From Pleurodeles waltl (Eukaryota; Chordata; Amphibia; Caudata; Salamandridae): a DNA stretch of 64,000 nt. Location: positions 1,579,548,049-1,579,612,048 of the forward strand of contig NC_090445.1 in NCBI RefSeq assembly GCF_031143425.1. Direction: 5' to 3'. A program made the position numbers and the translations under genes. Position 1 is the first letter of the stretch. The number at the start of each line of letters is the position of its first letter. Under the pieces are notes generated by a model. The model saw only the letters and a list, made by a program, of their open reading frames with translations, was not told where the DNA came from and ran no database searches. Shown here in pieces: positions 25,721 through 35,799 of the stretch.

Positions 25721-25967
25721 TCGCTCCCCACCTAAAAAAAAAAGAATTCATCACAAAAAAAAAAAAAAAAAAAAAAAAAGGTCCCTGGTGCCTAGAGGTT
25801 TCTGCCCCCCCTGGGGGCAGATCGGCCTAATAATAGGCCAATCTGCCCCCAGGGGGGGCAGAAAAGGCCTTCCTAAAAAAATGCCCCCCTGGGAGCGACC
25901 CTTGCCCAAGGGGTCGCTCCCTTTTGCCAATTTCAAGAAAAAAAAAAAAATCCCTGGTGTCTAGTGG

Positions 25968-26390
25968 GGTTTCAAAAGCCGGATTGCAAGCAATCCGGCT
26001 TTTGAAACCTGTGAGAGACTTCAAAGGGAAGGAAATACATTTCCTTCCCTTTGAAGCCTCTCGGGGCCTCCCCCATGGGATTGAAAAAGAAATGCAAAAG
26101 CATTTCTTTTTCAATCGCGCTGGAAGCTCTGCTTCCAGCGCGATGGGGGAGACCCTGTGACTAATCAGCGCGCGCTCGCGCGCTGACGTCACAGGGGGGG
26201 TTGGGGGGGTCGGGGGTGGGAGGGGAAGGGCTTCCCCTTCCATCCCTGACTTGGGGGGGTGGGGGGGAACCCCACAGAGGGAGCGAGAGCGCTCCCTCTG
26301 GGCTCTGTGCACAGGACGTAATGGTTACGTCCTGGGCACAGCAGCACTGTGCCTCAGGACGTAACCATTACGTCCTGGGCACAGAAGGGG
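25968..26390. repeat. chain of eight back-to-back perfect hairpins
   Basis: Stems follow one another with minimal gaps: 25968-25987/25990-26009 (20 bp, 2-nt spacer), 26019-26036/26039-26056 (18 bp, 2-nt spacer), 26079-26095/26100-26116 (17 bp), 26114-26127/26131-26144 (14 bp), 26165-26174/26177-26186 (10 bp, CG alternating), 26221-26228/26231-26238 (8 bp), 26275-26285/26290-26300 (11 bp), then a compound palindrome of GGACGTAA/TTACGTCC near 26313-26380. All pair without mismatch as read. The chain forms the right end of the piggyBac-like element. Confidence 0.93.
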
Positions 26391-27350
26391 TTAACTAAAC
26401 TGCAGTGGGCGACAACCGGCGGTGGGATGAATGCCCCTGATTTTCATTCTTATTATTTGGCAGTGCAACTGCAGTGGTGCATGGGTTGTTTCCAGGAAGG
26501 GAAGCCCCAGGGTTGATGTGATTGCCAGAGCCCTCCAGTTTACAGCAGCTTTGGACCCTTATACTCAGCCTGTGTCTGGACATCCATGCAGGTCGACATG
26601 AACTGACAGTACTCACGGTATGTTGGATGAGAGTTCTTGGCTGTGCATACATACAGTCCCCCCATGCTGCCCAATCTCCCATTGTGGGCACTGGTCACAC
26701 AATTACATAGTGTGGAAATGGGACACTTGTGAAACTGTAAGGCGTTAGGCATGGATGCTGACTATGGTTATATCAGATTATACATTGTGCCCCTTCACTG
26801 ATTTATGTGAGGAGTTTGACATCCCGGCAGGTCAGTTCCTGCTGTTTGGTACCCTGACTATGACAGTGCACATGATCTGGTGAAGATATGAGAGAAAACC
26901 CAGACTGCTTCATAGTTACTGCTTTTAATGTGGTACCTCTAACACCCTCCGACTGGTCTTGGGATTGTACAACACACAGTGAGAAGACATGTGTTCCCCC
27001 TTGCAGTACTGCGAAGGTAGACCTTGACAGACAGGGACTGGCCTAAACTGTGGTAGGTGGTACCTAAGATCTCTCAAAATGCCCATTTCAGACTCATACG
27101 TTTTTACATCCTCCACAGGGCATATCTCACACCTCAGAATCTTAGTGTCTACTTTACATCAACTACACCTGATTGTCCATGCTTCCTTGTCGCTACTGGA
27201 GATATCCTCGACATGCTCTTGGGGTGCCTTTGGTTGACCTTTTATTTGTCTGAAGTGGTATGTCTTTTAGCGGAGCCTACGTCCTGTGCCCTGACTCTCA
27301 TGCCCCGGTTTTGTCTCCTGGGCCTCTACACTCGACATGCTAAACACAGA
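26391..27350 (+). pseudogene. L1/Tx1-type LINE ORF2, C-terminal part
   Basis: Directly after the TTAA the text reads on as L1: KLQWATTGGGMNAPDFHSYY, then LAVQLQW. At 27075-27200 comes NAHFRLIRFYILHRAYLTPQ with a following CP and C pattern, the conserved L1 C-terminal region that ends in a zinc-knuckle-like motif. Stops near 26519 and others break it. It ends at a Harbinger MITE starting at 27351. Confidence 0.8.
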
Positions 27351-27926
27351 GGGCCCAATTTACAAAGGTAAATTCAAACCAAAAGTCTAACTTACACCAA
27401 AAGTCTAACTTCACTACTTTTCGGTAGTCATAAAGGTAAAGATAGAACAAAATTCTAACTTAGACCAAAAGTGTAACATTACTTGTTTTCATTATTCACA
27501 GGGTAAGTTACTACCAGTAACTTTACTACTAATAAAGTTTGACTTTTAATCCAACTTTTCCTTTGTGAATACCAAAAAGCAGTAAAGTTACACTTAGGGC
27601 CTGAGTTAGATTTAAGTGGACAGGTTACTCTGTCACAACAGTGATGGATAACCCGTCCACCAAAATAGAAATAATATAGGCAATAACGGGATTTATATTT
27701 CAGGGTATGGGATATAAGTCACCATTGTGACAGGGTAACTAGCCCGCTGAAATCTAAATCAGGCCCTTAGACATTTGGTCTAACCTTAACCTTTGTGAAT
27801 ACCAAAAAGTATTAATGATAGACTTTTGGTCTAAGTTACACTTTTGGTCTAATTAATTCTTTGTGAATAACGAAAAGTAGTGAAGTTAGACTTTTGGTCT
27901 AACTTTACCTTTTTTGAATCAGGCCC
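27351..27926. mobile_element. Harbinger MITE, family D, outer copy
   Basis: The ends are GGGCCCAATTTACAAAGGTAAA and, inverted, GGGCCTGATTCAAAAAAGGTAAA. The flanks AGA (27348-27350) and TGA (27927-27929) agree at two of three bases. The interior is made of inverted copies of AAAAGTCTAACTT and TTTGTGAATACCAAAAAG, so the whole element could fold back. A second MITE lies inside at 27597-27766. Confidence 0.75.
27597..27766. mobile_element. Harbinger MITE nested in another MITE
   Basis: This is a 170-bp element. The left end GGGCCTGAGTTAGATTTAAG and the inverted right end GGGCCTGATTTAGATTTCAG pair nearly completely, with pairing extending through CTGTCACAA. TTA is found at 27594-27596 and 27767-27769. 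It interrupts the inverted arms of the outer MITE. Confidence 0.9.
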
Positions 27927-28113
27927 TGAGTCACTACTCAGATCATTGACCTAGCTTTGGTGCTTGCCAAGAGTAGAATTGCAAATGCACTGGAAGCAAG
28001 CTCAGGGTCCCCATTTGGAGTGCTCGAAAGCTGATGCAATGTGATGGTGGATTAGGGAGGGGATTGCTTCATGATAGAAGACCCCTGCAGTTTGCACGAG
28101 TGTGGGACTCTAA
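27927..28113 (+). pseudogene. L1 ORF2 C-terminal remnant
   Basis: The text gives LVLAKSRIANALEASSG, resembling the LLxAKxxIAxxW segment near the end of L1 ORF2. Stops follow. It lies between two MITEs. Confidence 0.5.
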
Positions 28114-28983
28114 GGCCCATATTTATGGATGGTTAGAGTCACCTTAGCACAATTTGTTTTGGCGCTAAAACTGGGCTAACCTAACTCCATATTTATATTT
28201 GGATGCTAGACCCGTCTAGCTTCAAAATATTGGGAGTTAGCGCCATGTTCAGGATGCTGAAACTACCTTGTGTCAATGAGATATAAGGTAGGCGTTCCCG
28301 CCCTAAACACAACGCTAATCCCCTGGCGCCATATTTACCTCCCGGCGCAGAAATGACGTGCATGGAGGAGGTGGGCCTAAATAATGCTGCTAAGCGTGCT
28401 TAGTGCCATTATTTAACGCCTGGGTCAGACCATGGAATGGGAACAAAGATCCCCAAGACCCAGGCCCAAGCCCCAGCAACACCACCGCCCACACCACAGG
28501 GACACTACAGGAGGGGAGACCCCATCCCGCGTAAGTTCAGGTGAGCATATTTTATATTTTCTTGAAGTGCCATTGAGGGCCCTTTATATAGGGCCTCCTT
28601 CCTGGGTATTTTGGACTTGCCCAGGGGACACTGGTCCTCTGTGGTGGGCATTGTGGTGGTGGGCATGAGTCCTGTCTAAACTTAGACAGGAGTAATGTTT
28701 TGGCTGCTTGTGCATCAGTAAATGACTCTAGGCTGACTAGTGGCAAAACCTTTCTTGCTAACCAGCCTAACCTAATTTCTGACCCATTAGCGCCTTTCCC
28801 CCTAATGCCATCCACCCTGGCTAGCATCTTTTTTGTATGCTGGCCAGTCCTTAGCGTGATCATGCGTCATTCCATAAATATGGCGCCTGGATGGTTGTAA
28901 GGAATGGCGTTAGCCGGCTTAAAGACAAATGACTCACAACTGTGTTAGCGCAGTTGTGAGATATTTCTTCATAAATATGCCCC
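28114..28983. mobile_element. Harbinger MITE, family B (second copy)
   Basis: This 870-bp element starts GGCCCATATTTATGG and its inverted end reads GGGGCATATTTATGAAG. The flanks are TAA (28111-28113) and TAT (28984-28986). The subterminal region (GCGCTAAAACTG, CTAGACCCGTCTAGC) resembles the copy at 4109-5023, while the middle has diverged. There is no coding capacity. Confidence 0.8.
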
Positions 28984-29425
28984 TATATTGGCTGACTATC
29001 AGGGAGAAGAGAGAGAGTACACAAGAGGACACTGACTAGGGGGTTCCATGAGAGGTTTACCTGGCCTTTTCTTGGGTCCCTCAAATGGAGATGCCTAGAT
29101 ATTGGGTTCATAGTACTGACCCCCCATATTCGGGTAATGTCCACTGGAGTGGGGCAAAAACCATGGGGCACTAGGAAGGTGCTTCTTTACTATAATGTTG
29201 GCTTCAGACTTCCTGCTGGTGGATGGGGGTAGTCAGTGCCGTGATATGGAGAGGAGGGTGGATGGTAGTGCTCTTTGTTTTTTGTTTGATGTTCTTAGAC
29301 GGCATTATTTGTCTCCCATTCTGTTGGAGCTTACAGCAAGTAGGCTACATTGTATACAAATGTATCAGTTGCTCCTATGACACGCTGATCTGTATATTAT
29401 TGCTCTTTTCTTCTGATTGGGACAT
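28984..29425 (+). pseudogene. L1 3' end remnant
   Basis: After the MITE the frame reads YWLTIREKRERTQ and then stops. This position fits the last residues and 3' untranslated part of the L1. No poly-A tail is evident. The boundary is uncertain. Confidence 0.35.
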
Positions 29426-29431
29426 TAATAC

Positions 29432-29560
29432 TAGGCCTGGGCAGAATGCGTGGAGTCACCCTATGCGGAACTCTGCAGAGTGGCAAAAAAACTCAACAGC
29501 GCTACATGGAGGTCCTTGTCCCACCTGTTCACATTGCGCTTAAATCAAACACAGTGCAAA
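29432..29560. mobile_element. possible hAT end of the same type as 16346-18464
   Basis: TAGGCCTGGG at 29432 resembles the TAWGGSTGGG termini of the hAT-like element at 16346-18464. The next 80 bases share TGGAGTC and CTCTGCAGAG with both of its ends. I could not find the partner end, so the size of the element is unknown. Confidence 0.35.
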
Positions 29561-29599
29561 GTACATATTTACTTTCAAAATCACATGCGAAGGGCACCA

Positions 29600-30657
29600 T
29601 GTGGTTCACATGGGTTCGGCCATCTTGTTTTTCTCTCTGTTTATGCTGCTGGGCCTGTTTTTTTCATCCCTTAATAATCTTTTCAATCCTCCACACTTCT
29701 AATTAATCTACTCCTAATTTTTATTATTTTATTGGTGTGTCTTTTTGTGGCTGTGTATTTTTACATTTTTTTCATTTACCCTGCTTTTTGGGACTTTTTG
29801 TATTTGTATTTTTTCCTTTACTTAATTATTTCTTCCTTCCTACTTCTTGTGTTTTTTTTCTTCACCCTCCCACCCAGCACCATGGCAGCACAGGGCGGTG
29901 CTGGCGAACAGGGAAGCGGCACCGGCTGACCCCTCGGACAGCCAACAGCAACCGTCTGACTCGTGGGTGGTCGTGTCGCCAAGGGGTTCAGACCCAGTCA
30001 ATCTTTTCTGAGGAGGAGGTGGTAGCACTATATTTCTATGTGTAGCTCACCTCTCCTCCATGCTGGCAGCAGGTGCCAGGCCTGGCAGCGATTACTGTCT
30101 GCGGGATCGCCGGCTGCGTAGGGTTACAGTACTCAGATGTGTTCGGAGCACCACCTAGGTCCAGGGCACCAAACAGCAGCTGGCACACCTATGGGTGGAT
30201 ATCATCGACTGCAAGCCGGACCTGTTTGAGCTGCTAGGTTTGGAGATTCTGGGACTCAGTGCGTATTAACTATATTATTGTGTATGTGTTCTACAAAGCT
30301 ATGGTTTTTTAAAAATGGCATGGTGCTCACATTCAGAGATAAGTTATGTTTCATTTACATTAAGAATATTATTTAATATGTGATCCAGTTAGAGCTAGGC
30401 AGGTGCTCGGCACTACGTCACCGTACTCCTAGGCACCTGCTTTGGCTGATTATTTAAAAAACCATTGCAATGCAATTGCAATGGGTTGGTACATCAAGGG
30501 GGTTGAGAAATGAGAATAGAATCAAAGATCATTCATTGTAATGCATTTGTTCCAAATGTAGTTTTTCTTAAGGAAATTTGGAATAGGGATTTTAGGAGTA
30601 TAGCCAACTCAATGATAGTCGATCATACAAGTCCCATAGGTGATCTGATTTAAGGAC
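29600..30657. other. unassigned, T-rich then GC-richer DNA
   Basis: 29620-29870 is T-rich. At 29880-30260 a fragmentary frame includes a polar segment followed by KQQLAHLWVDIIDCKPDLFE, which might be a very decayed Myb-like or other transposon protein. Stops interrupt every frame. I do not recognise it. Confidence 0.25.
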
Positions 30658-30674
30658 AATGGGCCAGATGTAGG

Positions 30675-30895
30675 AAACAAAAAATTTGCGACTCGCAATT
30701 TGCGAGTTGGTGCGACTCGCAAAATGCGAGTCGCAAATCGAAATGCAGGTAAAATAACAGTGCTGAAATAGCGACTCGCACCCGGAGTCGCAACGCAGTG
30801 AGCGAGTCCGCCGATTGCGAGGTCGCTTTTTGCGACTGTGCAAAAAACGAACTCGCAATTTGCGAGTGGGTGTCGCAAATTGCGAGTTGCATGTA
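30675..30895. promoter_or_regulatory. left subterminal palindrome cluster of the Harbinger
   Basis: GCGACTCGCAA, TTGCGAGT and relatives recur at least eight times in alternating orientation. In the zebrafish Harbinger3 system the Myb-like protein recognises short palindromic subterminal motifs and recruits the transposase. A like role here is inferred. Confidence 0.6.
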
Positions 30896-31070
30896 AATTG
30901 CTTACAGATGCTGCAGAACACTCCAGAAACCACTCCAGAACACTCTGGAAACACTTCCTGGCACATGATGATGACATCACTGCCAGGAAGTTTACAAATA
31001 CACCTGGGAGGAGGGAGGACCACACCCTTTTTTAACTGCTGAACTGCACACTGGAGAAACAGCAGCTGCA

Positions 31071-32509
31071 ATGGAAGGAACTCCAAGGAAGAGAAAACTG
31101 AAGTTCTCAGAGAAGGAGCTGGAGGTGCTGACAGATGAATGCTGTCAGCACTATGACAAATTATTTGGGAAGGCAGCCCTCAATGTGCCAGAAACCACCA
31201 AAAAACAGCTGTGGCAGGACATCCAGGAAAAAATCAACTCCCTGGGGGTGAGCCACAGGAGTGTTGATGAAATAAAAAAAAGGTGGTATGACCTCCGCTC
31301 CCGGACCAAGGAGAGGGTGGCTGAAAAGCTCCGGGAGATGAGAGGCACAGGAGGGGGACCATCGTCAGTACCACCACCCACACCCCAGGAAGAAAGGGTG
31401 GAGGAAACCCTGGAGCAGGAGGCAGTATCAGGATTTGGGGACCTGGACACCTCAGAGCCCACCACATCAACCGGTGAGTACCATGTGACATGCCTGTACC
31501 CCTATCAATGCCATACCCCCACCCACCATGTACACAGGGGCATGCTCAACCAAGATAGCTCCATTTCAGGGTAGCAAACACCAGAATGATGCATTATGGG
31601 AAATGTAGTCAAGTAGACAGTACATAGGCAAATGTTTATTAGGAAGTGTGCAACAGATAGTAGACACTGACAGTCTGTTCCCCATGTCCCACAGGTCTCC
31701 CACAAGACACCACCACAACTCACAGCAGCCAGCCCCATGAGGACAGCTCAGGACCCGCCAGCACTCCCACCTGCACGGCCAACATCATCCCTGCAATATC
31801 CACACCTGCTGCAACTGTGTCCCAAGAGGCTGCGCCAGCAACAGGCAGGAGTGAGACAGTGGAACACACAGGGCAGCCACCGCTGCGCAGGCGACGCAGG
31901 TCCAGGAGATCAGGGCTGCAGTCTGCGTCTGGCCATCAACCTCCCGGCAACAGTGAGGCACAGCTGCTGCGTGGTCAGCGCCTACAAAATAACATATTAG
32001 GGAGGATTAGTGGTGTGCTGCACCGCTTTGTCCGCAATAACGAGGCCAGCATGCAGCAACTTAACTCCAGAATCGAAATGATAGCCACAAACACTGGGGA
32101 CTTTGCCGTGGCCATGAGGGATCTGGCGGCAGGACTACTGGCCCAGGCCGAGGGTGGGCGGCGCAGGGCCCGTCAGCTCCTGCAAAGACTAGATAGGATG
32201 GCCACATCCATCGGCAGGCTGGCTATGAACACCACAGGCCTGTCGAGGAGGACAGTTGGCCTCCAGGTCGAAATGGGACATTTTGCAGGGGATGTGGCTA
32301 GGGGCCTGGGACGTCTCACAATCATCATAGACTTAATGGAGGCACGGCATCTGTCCAGGGGCACAGGGGAAACACCCCAGGACAGCGAGGAGGGCTCTAC
32401 AGTGAGCAGTGTCTCAGCCACTGACACTAGGGTGCTCCGGAGTACCAGGCAGAGCACAGAAGAAGCACCAGGGACCAGCCAGGCTAGCAGGAGCCGCAGA
32501 AGGACATAG
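31071..32509 (+). CDS. Harbinger Myb/SANT-like DNA-binding protein (two exons, intact)
   Basis: Exon 1 is 31071-31473, with donor GTGAGT at 31474. Exon 2 is 31695-32509, after acceptor CCCACAG. The joined frame is 405 codons plus stop with no break. Residues 11-95 form a trihelix/Myb-like domain: FSEKELEVLTDECCQHYDKL, then LWQDIQEKINSLG and EIKKRWYDLRSRTKERV with the spaced tryptophans. A proline- and glutamate-rich linker follows. Exon 2 holds an arginine-rich stretch (PLRRRRRSRRSG), a likely nuclear localisation signal, and a long helical region with repeated RLxxL patterns. In known Harbingers this protein carries the transposase into the nucleus and to the element ends. The start chosen is the first ATG before the domain. 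Confidence 0.88.
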
Positions 32510-32665
32510 ACATTACCCTGGCCCTGTTGATGTGGCACATGACATCAATGTGCCCCATGCATGGTTGGCATTTACATGCCCATGAACAGTCATTACTTGT
32601 ATATAGTTCTATTTCTGCACTAATTAAATAGTTTTTTTGTTCCACTTAACAAATGGTGTTTTTGG

Positions 32666-33868
32666 TCAATAGGTGAGTATGGTTGGAGTTGACACGTACC
32701 TTCCAAAGTATTGTGTTGCAATGTGTTCCCGTCTTAGTCTGCCTTGATTAGCTATACTCCCATCATCATGATGGCGATGTGGTTGCTCTTGCTCTTCATC
32801 ATCAGGATCTTGGTCTGCAGGGGTGAGAGGTAGCCCACGTCGGGTGGCTATGTTGTGGAGGATGGCGCATGCGACCACAATTTTGAATGCTGTAATGGGG
32901 GTATACTGGAGGGCACCTCCACTGCGGTGGAGGCATCTGAATCTTGCTTTCAGGAGTCCAAAGGTGCGCTCTATCAGCTTCCTGGTCCTCTTATGTGCAT
33001 TGTTGTATCGCCTCTCACATTCATTGCTGGGTGTTAAAAACGGAGTCATAATCCATGGCCTTAGAGCATATGCACTGTCACCTGTTGGGCACAAAAAGTA
33101 CACTGTTAGAAAGTCCTGGTTGGTGTGCACAGTGACCTGTGTGTATGTCTGCAAGGTGTATGTAGCTCTACCTAGGAGGTATCCGTCTCCAAACTCCCCA
33201 CGTTCCAGGCGTTGATGTATCCCACTATGCCTAAAAATGTAGGAGTCATGGGTACTGCCTGGAAACTTAGCTACAATGTCAGTGATGACATAATGGGCGT
33301 CACAAACAACCTGAATGTTGAGTGAGTGGGTACACTTTCTGTTGCGGAAAAGATGTTCCAGGTTTGCAGGGGGGCATATTTGAATATGTGTCCCATCTAC
33401 ACATCCAATGACATGGGGAAAGTTGGCAATGCGGTAAAAGTCCAGCTTGGTGCTGTTTATTTCTGCCTCATTCCTTGGTAGGTATATGAAGTGAGACATG
33501 TGTGTGAGTAAGGCATCTAGGAAGGCCCTGAGGAACCTTGACACTGCACTTTGAGATACCCCACCTGCCACAGCAATGACCCCCTGATAGCTCCCTGAGG
33601 CCAAGAGGTGAAGTGAGCATAGCACTTGCACATGCGTAGGGATGGCGCAGCCACGCAGAGTCTGGTGTTCTAGCTGTGGTTTAAGTAAATCAATTAATTC
33701 TAGTATGGCAGCGCTGCTAAGGCGATATTTGTCATAGATCTCATCCTCAGTTTGCTGAAAAAGAGTCTGCCTTGTTCTATAAATCTTCTCCTGTCTGTGA
33801 CCCCTCCTCCTCCTCTGCTGCGCGGCGTGGACTCTCCTCCTCACTGCTATCAGGTATATCTCCGCCAA
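32666..33868 (-). CDS. Harbinger DDE transposase (HARBI1-like), intact, with an in-frame intron
   Basis: The open frame has 400 codons. A 90-nt segment at 33082-33171 starts GTAGAG and ends CAACAG on the minus strand and reads open, so splicing leaves a 370-residue protein without shifting the frame. The catalytic triad is visible: Asp158 in VIGCVDGTHI, Asp264 (234 after splicing) in GDSAY and Glu300 (270) in IERTFGLLKARF. Spliced spacing is 75 and 35 residues, the same as in the second transposase in this window. Without splicing, 30 foreign residues sit directly before the second Asp. HARBI1-family landmarks such as CAILHNIA near the C-terminus are present. An arginine-rich N-terminus may aid nuclear entry. 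The enzyme cuts and joins transposon ends at 3-bp targets. Confidence 0.93.
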   Translation of the reverse strand: MAEIYLIAVRRRVHAAQQRRRRGHRQEKIYRTRQTLFQQTEDEIYDKYRLSSAAILELIDLLKPQLEHQTLRGCAIPTHVQVLCSLHLLASGSYQGVIAVAGGVSQSAVSRFLRAFLDALLTHMSHFIYLPRNEAEINSTKLDFYRIANFPHVIGCVDGTHIQICPPANLEHLFRNRKCTHSLNIQVVCDAHYVITDIVAKFPGSTHDSYIFRHSGIHQRLERGEFGDGYLLGRATYTLQTYTQVTVHTNQDFLTVYFLCPTGDSAYALRPWIMTPFLTPSNECERRYNNAHKRTRKLIERTFGLLKARFRCLHRSGGALQYTPITAFKIVVACAILHNIATRRGLPLTPADQDPDDEEQEQPHRHHDDGSIANQGRLRREHIATQYFGRYVSTPTILTY

Positions 33869-33959
33869 CTTGAGTAACCCAGATGGCTTCTGGGTCTCCT
33901 TTTATACTTTGGTACTGGTTACCACCTGCTCTGAGTTAGTGGTAAATTGCAAGTGCAAA

Positions 33960-34190
33960 CTGGGCTTTTTGCGACTAGTCGCAATTTGCGAGTTGTAATT
34001 GCATATGGTTTGCGACTCGCAAATTGCGACTTGCTATTTGCGGGTCGCAAAATGGGGTCGCAAATTTTGCGAGTCGCAAATGGCTCACATCGCTTTTTGC
34101 AAGTCGGAAATGGGGTTTTTGCATCCCATTTCCGATTTTGCACAGTCGCAAATAGCGATTCGGGCCATTTGCGACTCGCAAAACTTTGCT
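33960..34190. promoter_or_regulatory. right subterminal palindrome cluster of the Harbinger
   Basis: GCGACTCGCAAA, TTGCGAGTCGCAAA and related words repeat in both orientations, mirroring the left end. This also explains the open frames at 33919-34240 on both strands, which are not genes. Confidence 0.6.
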
Positions 34191-34204
34191 ACATCTGGCC
34201 CAAT

Positions 34205-35285
34205 GTTACTGAGTTTGCATTTTGTAGAATAATTCTGTAGAGATTAACTGTACCAATAATCTATTTTTTATGTTCTTTATTTCTTACATCAGCACCCGAG
34301 AGCAAGAAGAGGGGCACCACCGAGGAGGGTCCGGCAGAGTGCGGCAGGAGTTGGAAAGGCATAGACCACCAGCGCCACTTCTGAGGGCTCTGCTCATTCC
34401 ATTAAGTCCTATTATTTAATATTATTATTTCCCTAACTTTTAGCTCTGCCCACTATTATGCTACTTTTAATTTTGCCTTATTTATTTTTTTATGCTTTCT
34501 TCTTTTTTTCTAAATCCCATGTACATTTTTTGTTATTCAAGCTACAAGGACATTGTTGTGATAGTGAACCCACCATGTTACAGCTACAGCAATGGTTGAG
34601 TTACTCATGGCCTCGTCTATCTGCAACTCAGCAAAAGCACACATAATGTATGCTAAAAAAGATGACATGATGGAAATGGGAAAGAATGGAAGGTTAAAAG
34701 AAAGGATGGGTGAAATGAGTGAAAGGAAATTATGCGTGGGTGGCTAAAAGGATGCGTGGATGAGCATTTGGTAAATGGATGGATGGGTGAAAGAATGACA
34801 GAAAGAAAGGGTGGATAGTGGATACTGAATGGATGGATAATGGATAGTTAATTTTGGTGTAAGACTTGATGAGAGAGAGTAAAGCTTAAATCCTGGTGGC
34901 TATTGGTGACTATAGAATGAAGAATGAAAGGATGATTGAACGATTGCATGGATTAATAAACAAGGGAACTCTTCTGCAGAGGGGCATGCTGCTCACTTAC
35001 TTCACTTTGTGTTTTATGGTTATCAAAGCTATGGTTCAAAGTGAAGGTTATTTTAATTTGTGTTTTTAACCCTTGACTCACTCTATATGTTAAATGAGGC
35101 AGATATGTATCCCACCCATCATCATCATTCATCAACCCCCTCACGGCCCAGGCCATTTTGCCACCCATGACCACAGAAGAGCAGTATGGTTCAATTTGTG
35201 CCTGCAGTGTTGGCGGTGCAATGTGCACCTGCTTCAGTTAATGCAGCATTTACAAAGATTTCAAGGCATTGCAAACCGAACAGAC
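34205..35285. other. unassigned, with GGATGGATG-rich simple repeats
   Basis: 34640-34850 is rich in GGATGG/GAAAGG-type simple sequence. No protein family is recognisable. Confidence 0.4.
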
Positions 35286-35288
35286 AAA

Positions 35289-35796
35289 GGCCCTCATTAC
35301 AACCCTGGCGGTCAAAGACCGCCAGGGCTGTTTTGTCGGTTGCACCAACAGGCTGGCGGTGCAAACCTTGGTATTACAACCGCGGCAGAAGCGCTGTGGT
35401 CGCACCGCTGGGACCGGCGGTTTACCGCCACATTGGTCCCGGCGGTTTACCACCACGTTGGTCCCGGCGGTTGTAATCCTCCAGCTGCCCAGGGGATTAT
35501 GAGTCCCCCTTCCACCAGCCTTTTCATGGCTGGCGGAAAGGGGAGTCGCGGGCCCCCTACCACAGCCCCATGGAGCTTTTCACTGTCTGCATAGCAAAGC
35601 GCAACTGCACCCGTGGCACCGCCGCAACACTGCCGGCTACATTCGGAGCCGGCTCCCGTGTTGCAGCCGACTTCGCCGGCTGGCACAGCGGGGACGTTGT
35701 GATAGCCACTGCGGAAGTGCGGCCGCATTGGCGGCCGCGGTGTGGTTACAACTTGGCAGGCGGCGGTTGCTGCCCGCCAAAGTCGTAATGAAGGCC
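35289..35796. mobile_element. Harbinger MITE, family A
   Basis: This 508-bp element has ends GGCCCTCATTACAACCCTGGCGGTC and, inverted, GGCCTTCATTACGACTTTGGCGG. The flanks are AAA (35286-35288) and AAG (35797-35799). Internal direct copies of GGTCCCGGCGGTTTACC lie near 35410-35470. The frames at 35094-35831 fall in this repeat. Confidence 0.85.
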
Positions 35797-35799
35797 AAG

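Larger units (their letters stand above)
18553..26390. mobile_element. piggyBac-like non-autonomous element, 7.8 kb, filled with tandem repeats
   Basis: TTAA at 18549-18552 and 26391-26394 bound an element whose ends are CCCCTTCACTGCCAGG and, inverted, CCCCTTCTGTGCCCAGG. A TTAA duplication with C-rich termini is the signature of the piggyBac superfamily. Taking out the element and one TTAA restores continuous L1 ORF2 reading, which independently supports the boundaries. The interior has no transposase. It holds a degenerate lead-in (18553-19480), a 373/383-bp satellite array, a GC-rich array of about 372-bp units and a chain of hairpins. The assignment rests on ends and target site only. Confidence 0.8.
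30661..34201. mobile_element. complete autonomous PIF/Harbinger transposon, family C
   Basis: This 3541-bp element has ends GGGCCAGATGTAGGAAA and, inverted, GGGCCAGATGTAGCAAA, flanked by AAT on both sides (30658-30660, 34202-34204). It carries the two proteins Harbinger elements need: a Myb/SANT-like protein (+) and a DDE transposase (-), in tail-to-tail arrangement with 156 bases between stop codons. Both frames are open after removal of one intron each. Both ends carry many inverted TTGCGAGTCGCAAA-like motifs over about 230 bases, probable protein-binding sites. Confidence 0.93.
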
